Assembly (NCBI GenBank): GCA_040006175.1
Contig: JBDTXN010000001.1
Location: 1 to 64,000, forward strand
Origin: FEN-1250 sp040006175
GTDB taxonomy: Bacteria > Gemmatimonadota > Gemmatimonadetes > Gemmatimonadales > Gemmatimonadaceae
Direction: 5' to 3'
Length of the DNA: 64,000 nt
Under the pieces are notes generated by a model that was not told where the DNA came from, searched no databases, and saw only the letters and a list, made by a program, of their open reading frames with translations. Of this stretch, positions 53,188-61,900 are shown one piece after another. How positions within the stretch are numbered: position 1 is the stretch's first letter; each line of letters opens with the position of its first letter. Position numbers and translations under genes: made by a program.

Positions 53188-54659
53188 GCCATCATGCCCC
53201 CGCCGAAGAGATCCTGATTCGGCCGGCGCCGCTCGGGTGGCTGAGCGCGGCCATATTGCCCCGAATCGGAACGCGAAATCTTCTTGCGTGCGACCAACGC
53301 TTCGAGCACGAGCTCGGATGCTGCCGCGACCGTCGAGGCGTCGCCGCTCTGTGCAAGGCCGCTCTCGTACACGACGTCGAGCAATCCCGGAATACGCTGA
53401 AAGCCAGCGACCATCGCACCGGACGAGACGTCTCCGTCCACCTGCAATGCATTCCCCTGATCGAACCACATCACCATGTCGTCCGTGTTCAGCGAGCCGG
53501 CGCGCTCGTGCACCGTCGCATCCGCCGCACGCCGAATGAGCTCGTGCGCGATCGCGTGCCCACCTACCAGCTCACCCTCGTACTCGAGCTCGATCTTGCC
53601 CGTGATCGCGGGAAGCGCCGCGTAGATGTCGCTGATGCGCGGCACGACGTCGCACTCGCCGGTGAGCAGCGACCGTCGCTCGGCGTTCGAGATGGCGTTC
53701 TCGAGTGCGGAGATCGGCATGCGCTGCGATACGCCCGAGCGCTTGTCGATGCGCTTGTCCATGCGCGCCTCGAACGCGATGCGCTCGATCACCTCGGAGA
53801 TGAAGTCCGGCACGCGCACCGGGATTCCGCCGCGCGCGGCCCACGCTTCCTGCTGCGTGATCGCCATCCCGAGCTCCACCGACTCCGGGTAGTGCGTCAT
53901 GACTTCGCTGCCGATGCGATCCTTGAGCGGCGTGATGATCTTGCCACGCGCCGTGTAGTCCTCGGGATTCGCGGTAAAGCAGACCAGCACATCGAGTGGG
54001 AGGCGAATCGGATAGCCTTTGATCTGGACGTCTCCTTCCTGCATGATATTGAAAAGACCGACCTGGATCTTTCCCGCGAGGTCCGGGAGCTCATTCAAGG
54101 CGAAGATGCCGCGATTGGCGCGCGGCAGCATGCCGTAGTGGATCGTGAGCTCATCAGCGAGCACGTGTCCGCCGCGGGCCGCACGAATCGGGTCGACGTC
54201 GCCAATCACATCGGCGATCGTGACGTCCGGCGTCGCCAGCTTCTCGACGTAGCGCGATTCGCGATCGAGCCACGCGATCGGCGTATCGTCTCCCTTCTCG
54301 GCGATCTGCATCCGAGCGAACTTCGAGATCGGCGCGAACGGGTTGTCGTTGATCTCACTCCCCGCGACTACGGGAATCACCTCGTCGAGCAGCGTGGAGA
54401 GTGAGCGCAGGATGCGCGACTTGGCCTGCCCGCGCAGTCCGAGGAGGATGAAGTTGTGGCGCGAGAGGAGTGCGTTCACGATCTGCGGAAAGACCGTCTC
54501 GTCGTAGCCTACGACGCCCTCGAAGATGGGGCCGCCCTTCGCGAGGCGGGCGAGAAGATTGGCCCGCACTTCGTCCTTCACGGATCGGCGTGCGAGGGAT
54601 GCGGCAGCGTACGGCGACTGCTTGAGGGCGCCGAGAGTTTCTGGGTGCGACGACGGCAC
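53184..54659 (-). CDS. MoxR/ChlI-type AAA+ ATPase
   Basis: ATPase of 491 residues starting at GTG. The nucleotide site reads ILLGLRGQAKSRILRSL rather than a canonical GxxGxGKS Walker A, although the Lys-Ser are kept. Walker B is GIFALNELPDLAGKIQ, where the usual DE is NE. Sensor 1 is VCFTANPEDYTARGKI and the arginine-finger region PLKDRIGSEVMTHYP. Proteins like this remodel targets together with a VWA protein, here probably the one at 48407. It leads an operon with the GNAT and cytidylate-kinase-like genes. Confidence 0.87.
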   Translation of the reverse strand: MPSSHPETLGALKQSPYAAASLARRSVKDEVRANLLARLAKGGPIFEGVVGYDETVFPQIVNALLSRHNFILLGLRGQAKSRILRSLSTLLDEVIPVVAGSEINDNPFAPISKFARMQIAEKGDDTPIAWLDRESRYVEKLATPDVTIADVIGDVDPIRAARGGHVLADELTIHYGMLPRANRGIFALNELPDLAGKIQVGLFNIMQEGDVQIKGYPIRLPLDVLVCFTANPEDYTARGKIITPLKDRIGSEVMTHYPESVELGMAITQQEAWAARGGIPVRVPDFISEVIERIAFEARMDKRIDKRSGVSQRMPISALENAISNAERRSLLTGECDVVPRISDIYAALPAITGKIELEYEGELVGGHAIAHELIRRAADATVHERAGSLNTDDMVMWFDQGNALQVDGDVSSGAMVAGFQRIPGLLDVVYESGLAQSGDASTVAAASELVLEALVARKKISRSDSGQYGRAQPPERRRPNQDLFGGGMMA

Positions 54660-54727
54660 GGACCACTCCGATGCTACAGGGTGAAAATGGGGCGAGACTC
54701 AGCCTACAGTGTTGCAGCGGTCGTCCG

Positions 54728-56881
54728 CTAGTCCTCGACGGCGACGGGCGTGACCTCTACCAGATTGTCGTAGAACACGGGGCCGTGGCCGAGGTCGGTC
54801 TCGCGCTGCGACGTGGTGTCGTTCGCGTTTCGACCATCCCTGGACAACTTCGTCCACCAGATCGACGGCGCCCACACTGTGCCCTCGCTCACGGCGTCCG
54901 ACACCCGCGCGATCGCGCTGAAGCACCCACGATCGTTGTGCACCTCGACGCGCGTGCCGTCGAGAACGGAGCGCTGCGTCGCATCTTCGGGATGGATCAT
55001 CAGCTCGGGCTCGTGCACGCTGCGGCGCAGCGTGTCGATGTTCACGAACGTCGAATTGAGAAATTGATGTGCAGGCGACGAGATGAGCGACAGCGGGAAG
55101 CGCGATGCGAGCTCGGGTGAGCTCTCCGCCGATTCGTACGGCGGGGTGTACGTCGGGATCGGATCCAGTCCCATCTCAGCGAGGCGCTGCGAATGGAACT
55201 CGCACTTCCCGCTCGGCGTCGGGAAAATTCCGTCCGCGAAAGGAAGGTACGGGCGCGGCACGTTGAGGCGCGTGTAACCCTTCTCGAGCAGCGCGTCGAG
55301 TGTCACGCCCTTCAGCTTCTCGCTCTCCGAATCGAGCGCCTGCGCAATCAGGGTGAGGTCGTCATCGCGCATCACCGGATGCTCGATGCCCATGCGCGCC
55401 GCGAGCAGCCGGAAGATCTCGCTGTTGGGTTTGCACTCGCCGATGGGCTCGATCGACGGCCGGTTGAGCGTGACGTAGTGATGTCCGTACGAATAGTGTA
55501 CGTCCCAGTGCTCGAGCTGCGTCGTCGCGGGGAGCACGATATCCGCCCAGTCAGCGGTGTCCGTAAGGAAGTGTTCGAGGACGACCGTGAACAGCTCCTC
55601 GCGCCCGAGTCCGCGCACGACCGCGCTGCGATCGGGCGCGACCGCCGCGGGATTGGAGTTGTAGACCACCAGCGCGCGCACGGGCGGCCCGCCGACTCCC
55701 GCGTCGGGAGTAGTGAGCGCTTCACCGAGCCGAATCATGTTGATGGTGCGCACCGGTGGAGAGAGATCGGGACGGAACAGCTTCGCGCGATTGAACTGGA
55801 AGTTCGCGCTCGAGGAGAGTTGCACGCCGCCGCCTGCGCGACGCCAGTGCCCTGTTACGGCCGGGAGACACGCGATCGTGCGGACAGCCATGCCGCCGCC
55901 GCCGTGTCGCTGCAGTCCGTAATTGATGCGCACGAACGCCGCCTTCGCGCGCCCGTACTCGCGCGCCAGCGTGACGATGCGTTCGGCGGGTATGCCTGTG
56001 ATCGCACACACGCGTTCCGGCGTGAACTCCGCGGCGCGCGCGCGCAGCTCCTGCTGGCCCAGCGTGTACCGGTCGAGGAAGTCGACATCCTCGAGCCGCT
56101 CGGCGAAGAGCACGTGCATCAGGCCGAGCGCGAGCGCTGCATCGGTGCCGGGCCTGATCGAGATCCACTCATCGCACTGATCGGCGGTGCGCGTGCGCAG
56201 CGGATCGATGGCAATCACGCGTGCCCCGCGCGCGCGTGCCTCGAGCACGAACGGCCAGAGGTGCGGATTGGATGTCAGGGTATTGGTGCCCCACAGCAGC
56301 ACGAGATCGCTCTCGGGAATCCCTTCCGGATCCGCGCCCATGTTCGCACCGACCGTCATGCGCATTCCGACGGTGCCCGCCATCGAACAGATGGTGCGAT
56401 CGAGCATCGATGCGCCGAGCAAATGGAAAAATCGGTGATCCATCGTCTCGCCCTGGATGAGGCCGAGCGTACCAGAGTACGAGTACGGGAGGATGGCCTG
56501 CGGTCCGTCGGCGGAGCGGGCGATCGCGCCGAGCCGCGTCGCGACTTCGTCGAGCGCGTCGTCCCAGCTGATGCGCTCGAAGCGACCCTCACCCTTTTTG
56601 CCGACGCGGCGAAGCGGATGCGTCAGTCGCTGATCGTGATAGGTTCGCTCGATATACCGATTGACCTTCGCGCACAGAAAGCCACGCGTGAAAGGATGAT
56701 CGGGGTCGCCTGCAACGCGAATCGCCTGCCCAGCACGAACGGTGACGAGCATCGCGCAGCTGTCGGGGCAGTCGTGGGGACATGCGCCGCGAACGATGGT
56801 GTCACCGGGGCGGGTATCGGCGGTGCGTGCGTTGCGCGCGTAAGCTTCGACGCGCTCGTTTGCAGCGGGAGGTGTGTCCAT
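54728..56881 (-). CDS. Molybdopterin oxidoreductase
   Basis: Mo/W-bis-MGD enzyme of about 717 residues. The N-terminal [4Fe-4S] site has CPHDCPDSC and a fourth Cys in RGFLCAKVNR. Further features are PLRRVGKKGEGRFERISWDD, AGTVGMRMTVGANMG near the cofactor, VLLWGTNTLTSNPH, and the C-terminal dinucleotide-binding domain from FPLSLISSPAHQFLNSTF. No twin-arginine signal is seen at the ATG used (56881), so it may be cytosolic. Formate dehydrogenase or assimilatory reductase activity is possible; the active-site ligand could not be assigned. Confidence 0.9.
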   Translation of the reverse strand: MDTPPAANERVEAYARNARTADTRPGDTIVRGACPHDCPDSCAMLVTVRAGQAIRVAGDPDHPFTRGFLCAKVNRYIERTYHDQRLTHPLRRVGKKGEGRFERISWDDALDEVATRLGAIARSADGPQAILPYSYSGTLGLIQGETMDHRFFHLLGASMLDRTICSMAGTVGMRMTVGANMGADPEGIPESDLVLLWGTNTLTSNPHLWPFVLEARARGARVIAIDPLRTRTADQCDEWISIRPGTDAALALGLMHVLFAERLEDVDFLDRYTLGQQELRARAAEFTPERVCAITGIPAERIVTLAREYGRAKAAFVRINYGLQRHGGGGMAVRTIACLPAVTGHWRRAGGGVQLSSSANFQFNRAKLFRPDLSPPVRTINMIRLGEALTTPDAGVGGPPVRALVVYNSNPAAVAPDRSAVVRGLGREELFTVVLEHFLTDTADWADIVLPATTQLEHWDVHYSYGHHYVTLNRPSIEPIGECKPNSEIFRLLAARMGIEHPVMRDDDLTLIAQALDSESEKLKGVTLDALLEKGYTRLNVPRPYLPFADGIFPTPSGKCEFHSQRLAEMGLDPIPTYTPPYESAESSPELASRFPLSLISSPAHQFLNSTFVNIDTLRRSVHEPELMIHPEDATQRSVLDGTRVEVHNDRGCFSAIARVSDAVSEGTVWAPSIWWTKLSRDGRNANDTTSQRETDLGHGPVFYDNLVEVTPVAVED

Positions 56882-57212
56882 GGATCTCACGCTACGGCAA
56901 AGTGAGGGTGTCGCCAACGGCCGGAGGTGCCTGGGCGCGCACCGGCGTTCCTGTCAATGTAAAACATTATCTCGTAATGCGTTACGTTCAACGCCGCACG
57001 CTCGAGTGCCACGCGAGCGTACTCGAGCGGTGCGCGCTGCGACACAATGGACGTGGGGATGGGTAGCGAAGTGCGCTATCTGCATGGCGCCTCGTCTCTT
57101 GACAGCGTAACTTGCTGAGGCAAATTAACCGCCGCTCGCTCCCGGCATAGCACCAACGCTCGTGCTCGGACGAAGAGTCGACCACATACCGCCCTCCAAA
57201 AGGAGAGTTTCG
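56882..57212. other. 331-base gene-free divergent gap with a strong inverted repeat
   Basis: Control region between the molybdopterin oxidoreductase (-) and a small lipoprotein gene (+). It contains a perfect 9-bp inverted repeat CGCTCGAGT/ACTCGAGCG (56999-57007 and 57021-57029), overlapping short dyads CATTA-N5-TAATG and CGTAA-N4-TTACG just before it, and a perfect -35 TTGACA at 57099-57104 with only a weak -10 near 57122. No coding ORF is credible. Confidence 0.6.
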
Positions 57213-57428
57213 ATGAAGCGCCTTGCCGTCGTTGTTGCCGTTCTTGCGATTGCCGCGTGTAAAGCCAAGGATTCCGCTCCGGCTGACACCGCTGTTGTTG
57301 CTGCCCCTGCCATGAGCCCGGCGCCTGCCATGATGGACACCACCAAGCATGACAGCGCAATGAGCATGTCGACCACCACGACGACGACGAAGAAGGACTC
57401 GTCGATGAAGATGGGAAAGAAGCCGTAA
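57213..57428 (+). CDS. Small Met/Thr/Lys-rich lipoprotein
   Basis: Lipoprotein of 71 residues. AGGAG 8-12 nt upstream supports the ATG at 57213, and the signal VVVAVLAIAAC ends in a lipobox. The mature part is low-complexity, with MSPAPAMMDTTKHDSAMSMS, a Thr run and a basic end SSMKMGKKP. I know no family. Methionine and histidine content would allow metal binding, which is only a guess. A similar but longer lipoprotein follows at 57595. Confidence 0.75.
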   Translation: MKRLAVVVAVLAIAACKAKDSAPADTAVVAAPAMSPAPAMMDTTKHDSAMSMSTTTTTTKKDSSMKMGKKP

Positions 57429-57451
57429 CCGAGCTCGTCATGTTGTTTAGG

Positions 57452-57478
57452 AGGGCGCAATCGTAACGGTTGCGCCCT
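57452..57478 (+). terminator. Hairpin after the small lipoprotein gene
   Basis: AGGGCGCAA and TTGCGCCCT form a 9-bp stem with nested CG pairs in the loop. A T-rich tract is lacking (TCTCGC follows), so it is a probable but not ideal terminator. Confidence 0.6.
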
Positions 57479-57594
57479 TCTCGCATCCAGTCACTTGGGG
57501 TCCGCTTATTGCCTCCGCAATGCACGAGCACACGAGTGCATTGACGCGCTGAAACTCGCGCAGCGCTCACGGATAATTTTTCTCGGAGAATTTC

Positions 57595-58119
57595 ATGAAG
57601 CGCATCGCGATTCTGGCAGCCGCAGCGGCGGTCGCCGCATGCAATGGTCGTAACAACGCGAACACTACGGACACGGCGACGGCGGGTGGCTCTGTTGCGC
57701 CGGCGTCATCCGACAGTATGGGTGGTATGCGGAGCGGCTCGAGCACAGGTTCGAGCAGCGGCAGCATGAGTGGCAGCTCGACCACCGGCGGCATGAGCGG
57801 CACGGCCGCGGGCGGCACGAGCAGCTCGAGCACGAGCGGCATGAGCGGATCCAGCATGAGCAGTGGAACCGGCACAGGATCGAGCTCGACCGACGGCTCC
57901 AACATGAGCGGCTCCTCCAGCTCGCGGATGCACGACAGCTCCCGGACGCACGTGAAGGGCTCGGCGATGAATCAGTCGCAGTCGGGCGTTACGGATTCGA
58001 GCGGGACGTCGACGCTCGGAACGAACGTGAAGAAGCTTTCCCCGACTTCGGGCTCGACGGTTACTGCGAAGGGTGACACGCTCAAGCGGTCGGACTCGAC
58101 TCGGTCTTCGAACCCGTAG
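57595..58119 (+). CDS. Ser/Gly/Met-rich low-complexity lipoprotein
   Basis: Lipoprotein of 174 residues, signal MKRIAILAAAAAVAAC with lipobox. Nearly the whole mature protein is repeats of GSS, MSG and TGS words between residues 40 and 115, then a more mixed tail with KKLSPTSGSTVTAKGD. A CGGAGAA Shine-Dalgarno precedes the ATG. It should be disordered and surface-exposed; function unknown. It is a likely paralogue in layout, if not in sequence, of the lipoprotein at 57213. Confidence 0.78.
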   Translation: MKRIAILAAAAAVAACNGRNNANTTDTATAGGSVAPASSDSMGGMRSGSSTGSSSGSMSGSSTTGGMSGTAAGGTSSSSTSGMSGSSMSSGTGTGSSSTDGSNMSGSSSSRMHDSSRTHVKGSAMNQSQSGVTDSSGTSTLGTNVKKLSPTSGSTVTAKGDTLKRSDSTRSSNP

Positions 58120-58145
58120 GCTGCGAACAACGCGCTGAAACAAGA

Positions 58146-58173
58146 TGCCCGGCCGAAAATGGCCGGCACTTTT
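58146..58173 (+). terminator. Intrinsic terminator after the Ser-rich lipoprotein gene
   Basis: TGCCCGGCC and GGCCGGCA pair around a GAAAAT loop with one bulged C, followed by CTTTT. It argues against the longest possible start (58145) of the next gene. Confidence 0.7.
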
Positions 58174-58327
58174 GCATCCGCCGGAAGCACGCGGGGTTAC
58201 GAGAGAGGAATTCGGCCAGTCTCTCTCGTGGCTTCGCGATCTGCACTCTCTTCCGCCGGCTGCCTTGTCCGCCACTCTCCCTCACGCGCCCCACGTCACG
58301 CGCGTTACGCGACCGCCCGCGGGCGCC

Positions 58328-60250
58328 ATGATTCTCGTCGCGATCGTCGCCGCAGCACCATATCTCGCGTCGATCGGCTACGGCTTCGTCTACGATGACG
58401 GACCGATCATCGAGAACAATCCGGCTTTGCACTCGCCGTCCGGGCTGCTAGCGGCGTGGCACATCGCGTACTGGCCTGCCGAGTGGGGTCGCGCCGGACT
58501 CTTTCGCCCCGTCGTGCAGTTCCTTTACGCGCTGCTCTGGAACGCCGGTGGTGGGTCGCCCTGGATCTTCCACTCGTACGCGGTCGCGATGTATGCGGCG
58601 TGTGCGGTGGCAGTGCTCGTCGTGCTCGCGCGCGCGCTGCCGGCGCGCGCGGCGCTCATCGGCACATTGCTCTTCGCCGTGCACCCGCTGCACGTCGAGT
58701 CGGTTGCCAACATCGCGGGCTCCGCAGAGGTAGTCGGCGCTCTCGCGAGCATCGGTTGCACGCTCCTGATCATACGCGCATTCGACCAGCACGACGGTGC
58801 GATCTCGTGGCGCACCGCGCTCGCGAGCGCCGCGCTCCTCGCCATAGCACTCGGCGCGAAGGAGTCGGCTGCGACGGTGCCTGCACTCGTGGTGCTCTGC
58901 GTGTGGGGATGGCGCGCTCCGAGCCAGCAACTCTCGATCACCGCCAGGGACGTTCTCGTGCGCGGCTGGCGCGCGTGGACGGCATACACTGCGGTCCTCG
59001 TACTCATGATCCTCGCGCGGCGCGCGGTGCTGGGCGAACTCTCGCCCCCGTCCACCGCGCTCGCAGTGGGGCTCGAGGGCGAAACGCTCGCGCAGCGATG
59101 GTGGACGATGACGGCTGCGTGGCCGATGGTGGCGCACCTGCTGCTGCTCCCCACGAAGCTTTCGATGCACTATGGGCCAACGACCGTGCGACCGCAGCAC
59201 GGGCCAGGTGCGGCTGCAGGTGCTGCGATCTTCGCGCTTGCAGCGATGTGCGCCGCTGCGTGGAGTATCGCGCGCCGCGGGGACCGGCGGCCGCTCGTCG
59301 CGATTGCGTGGGTGGTGCTCGCGTATCTCGCTGCGTCGAACATCCTGATCCCGACCGGGCAGCTCCTGGCGGAGCGAACGCTGTTCTTTTCATCGGTGGG
59401 AGTGGTAATGCTCGTGGGCTGGGCGATTGCGAAGGTGGAGCTCGCGTCGCGCCCGGAGCAGCGCGCCATGTTGGGGGTTGCGGGTGCGCTCGTGATGCTC
59501 GGAATGTTCGGAACGATCGCGCGCGAGCCGGTGTGGTCGAGTGAGGAGCGCCTCTTTCGGAGCGGCATCGACTTCGACCCGCTGGCGTTCTATCCGTACC
59601 AGATGCTCGCGCGGGCCGTGGGCCGGCACGGCGACAACGCGCGCGGTCTCGCGCTACTGGGAGACGCATACGCGCGGTATCCCGCAGGGGAGAGCCTGGC
59701 ACTGGAGTATGCGCAGCATCTTCGCTCCACGAAGCGCGCAGAGGACGCGCTCTCCGTGCTCCGCGCTGCGTCGCTCACGCATCCCGCGTCGCAGGCGGTG
59801 CGTCTCGCGTATCTCGACGTTCTGCTCGAGCGCCGCGGGGCGGACTCGGTCATTGCCGACATCGCGAGTCATCGCGCGCCCGATCCCGCGGGATCGCTGC
59901 GTTACGTGCTGCTCGCGCATGCGTATGGAAAGCTGGACCGTCCCGACTCGGTCACAGCCGTGTACGCACGCGCCGTGGAAGAGGATGGAGACGATCCCGG
60001 ACTTCGCTTCGCGTATGCGACTGCGCTCCACGGCTCGCACCGCGATGCGGATGCGCAGCGAGAGCTCGACAGCGCCGCGGCCTCGGGCGCGATGCCAGCG
60101 GCGGTGCACTACTCGTTGCAGACGCGGATCTCGCTCGCGCGTGGTGACAGTAACGCGGCACGCCTGGCGCTCGCGCGCGCGCGCGCGGCGGCACCGACCG
60201 ACACGAGTCTCGCCATGCTCGACTCTGCGCTCGCAACGGGTCGCCGGTAG
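58328..60250 (+). CDS. TMTC-like polytopic membrane protein with TPR-like C-terminus
   Basis: Protein of 640 residues. The first half has about 10 helices with the loop FVYDDGPIIENNPALHSPSG, the acidic pair of TMTC/PMT-like O-mannosyltransferase folds, and VHPLHVESVANIAGSAEVVG. The second half is a helical TPR-like repeat region. It may be a glycosyltransferase acting in the periplasm on lipid-linked sugar. The ATG at 58328 is placed right before the first helix; a TTG at 58265 is possible. The preceding terminator excludes 58145. Confidence 0.78.
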   Translation: MILVAIVAAAPYLASIGYGFVYDDGPIIENNPALHSPSGLLAAWHIAYWPAEWGRAGLFRPVVQFLYALLWNAGGGSPWIFHSYAVAMYAACAVAVLVVLARALPARAALIGTLLFAVHPLHVESVANIAGSAEVVGALASIGCTLLIIRAFDQHDGAISWRTALASAALLAIALGAKESAATVPALVVLCVWGWRAPSQQLSITARDVLVRGWRAWTAYTAVLVLMILARRAVLGELSPPSTALAVGLEGETLAQRWWTMTAAWPMVAHLLLLPTKLSMHYGPTTVRPQHGPGAAAGAAIFALAAMCAAAWSIARRGDRRPLVAIAWVVLAYLAASNILIPTGQLLAERTLFFSSVGVVMLVGWAIAKVELASRPEQRAMLGVAGALVMLGMFGTIAREPVWSSEERLFRSGIDFDPLAFYPYQMLARAVGRHGDNARGLALLGDAYARYPAGESLALEYAQHLRSTKRAEDALSVLRAASLTHPASQAVRLAYLDVLLERRGADSVIADIASHRAPDPAGSLRYVLLAHAYGKLDRPDSVTAVYARAVEEDGDDPGLRFAYATALHGSHRDADAQRELDSAAASGAMPAAVHYSLQTRISLARGDSNAARLALARARAAAPTDTSLAMLDSALATGRR

Positions 60251-60302
60251 CGGGTCGCCGGTAGCGAGACGCGGCGCGTTCCATACTCGCCCCAAGCTCG
60301 CT

Positions 60303-60902
60303 CTACGCGCTGGCTCCGAGCGAATGCTCGAGGGCGCGCATGCGGGCCGCAAAGGTGTCGTCCCGGATCACCGGTGTCGCACCGCTCACGTCGAGCTCGT
60401 CATCGAGCTTCACCCACGACACGCAGCCCGTGTAGCGACGGGCCTCGGGGAGTGTCACGACCTGCGCGAGCGTCGCCACCCGCACCGCTACCACGTGGAC
60501 ACGCGGATCATCGCGGTAGCGAAAGCGCGACGCGACGGCTCCCTGCGTGAGCCCGTGCTCGGAGTCGATGGCGCCAAGTCGCTCGAGCTCCGTCACCTGC
60601 CACACCGCCGCGACAGTGGCGACGTAGCGCAGCTCGATCATCCCCTCGAGTGGGCGATGCGCGTGCGACGCGCTCAGCGTGCCGTGAAAGCGTGAGTCGA
60701 GCTCGTCGAGCTTCTCGTGGAAGAATGTGGGGTAGAGCAAAAAGCGGTGGTGCTTCACATCGAAGCCCGCGCGGTGCTCGCGGATGCCGCCCTTCCGGAT
60801 CATCGCGATGAGATCGCCGCGCCCCATCGCATCGACGAGCACCGCCCATTCCTTGAGCGCGACGCGCTCGACATCCAACCCGCCCTCGTGCGCGATCGTC
60901 AT
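60303..60902 (-). CDS. DUF1802 family protein
   Basis: Protein of 199 residues of unknown function. It shows the DUF1802 phrases VALKEWAVLVDAMGRGD, MIRKGGIREHRAGFDV and HHRFLLYPTFFHEKLDELD. Soluble, no signal. The ATG overlaps the stop codon of the epimerase gene (ATGA). It is the last gene of the minus-strand operon from the right edge of the window, so its role may relate to those genes, but nothing more specific can be said. Confidence 0.85.
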   Translation of the reverse strand: MTIAHEGGLDVERVALKEWAVLVDAMGRGDLIAMIRKGGIREHRAGFDVKHHRFLLYPTFFHEKLDELDSRFHGTLSASHAHRPLEGMIELRYVATVAAVWQVTELERLGAIDSEHGLTQGAVASRFRYRDDPRVHVVAVRVATLAQVVTLPEARRYTGCVSWVKLDDELDVSGATPVIRDDTFAARMRALEHSLGASA

Positions 60903-61900
60903 GCGCTATGCTCCCTGTACCATGCGAAGGCGTCCGGGATACCAACCTCGGGGCGCACCGTCGGCGACCAGCCGAGCTCCGCGCGAGCGCGGTCGGATGT
61001 GAAGGGATTGTCCCGGCTGAAGGTGTTCACCGTGTCCGGAAGCTGCTGCGCCAATGCTTCCTTATGCGCGAGATGCGCCACGCCGCCGAGTGCGGCGAAC
61101 GTCGCACGTGCGATAGGCAGGGGAATGGGCACCCCTCGCACACGCTTGCCTAGCCCGTTGGAGCCGAGCTGCACCATGTCCGCTACTGTCACGGGAAAGT
61201 CGTTGGCGAGGTTGAACGCTCGCCCTCCCGCCGAGTCCGTTCGTGCTGCCCGGACCGCGCCATCCGCGACGGCGGAGGCATGCACGAGCGACATCGTCGA
61301 GCGTCCGTGCGCGAAGAGCGGAAAGAGCCCCGTGCGCATCACGCGCGCGAATCGCGGCACCAGTTGGCGGTCGCGCCTTCCATAGATCATCGGCGGGCGT
61401 ATGGCGGTTGCCCAGAGCTCGCCCGTCGCGTGCGCATCCAGCACGATGTGCTCCGCCTCGCGTTTGGAGCGCGCATAGTACGCGTGCTCGTCCAGCGGCG
61501 CGAGCGGCGTATCCTCATCCGTAGGCGTGTCGCGATAGCGTGCGCCGCCGCCGTACACCGCGACGCTGCTCGTGTGCACGAGTCGCGCGCGCGCAGCGGC
61601 CGCGGCATCGACTACCGCACGCGTGCCGTCGATGTTTGCGCGCTGGAACCGATCCCAGCTTCCGCTCGCCGTGATCAGTGCAGCGCAGTGGAAGACGGTG
61701 TCGCACTCCGTGACCGCAGCTCGCAGTGACTGTGCGTCGAGGATGTCGCCGTGCGCGAGCTCGGCGCCGGCATCGCGAATCCATGCGGCGGCGCTGGGGT
61801 CCCGCACGAGCGCGCGTACGCGCCAGCCATCGGCAATCAGCCGCTCCACGATGTGCGAACCGAGTAGCCCTGTCGCCCCCGTAACGAGCGCGCGGCTCAC
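60899..61900 (-). CDS. NAD-dependent epimerase/dehydratase (extended SDR)
   Basis: Rossmann-fold enzyme of 333 residues using NAD(P). The nucleotide-binding glycine motif is VTGATGLLGSHIVERL, the catalytic Tyr-x3-Lys is in HAYYARSKREAEHIV, and Ser is in LVHTSSVAVYGGG. The family also includes 3-beta-hydroxysteroid dehydrogenases and sugar epimerases, and the substrate cannot be told. The start GTG at 61900 overlaps the stop of the YgfZ-like gene (GTGA), and the end overlaps the DUF1802 start, so the operon is tightly coupled. Confidence 0.91.
   Translation of the reverse strand: MSRALVTGATGLLGSHIVERLIADGWRVRALVRDPSAAAWIRDAGAELAHGDILDAQSLRAAVTECDTVFHCAALITASGSWDRFQRANIDGTRAVVDAAAAARARLVHTSSVAVYGGGARYRDTPTDEDTPLAPLDEHAYYARSKREAEHIVLDAHATGELWATAIRPPMIYGRRDRQLVPRFARVMRTGLFPLFAHGRSTMSLVHASAVADGAVRAARTDSAGGRAFNLANDFPVTVADMVQLGSNGLGKRVRGVPIPLPIARATFAALGGVAHLAHKEALAQQLPDTVNTFSRDNPFTSDRARAELGWSPTVRPEVGIPDAFAWYREHSA

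Noticed and set aside
58145..58327. Longer start for the TMTC-like gene at ATG 58145
   Set aside because: The codon overlaps an intrinsic terminator hairpin and the added 61 residues show no conserved character.
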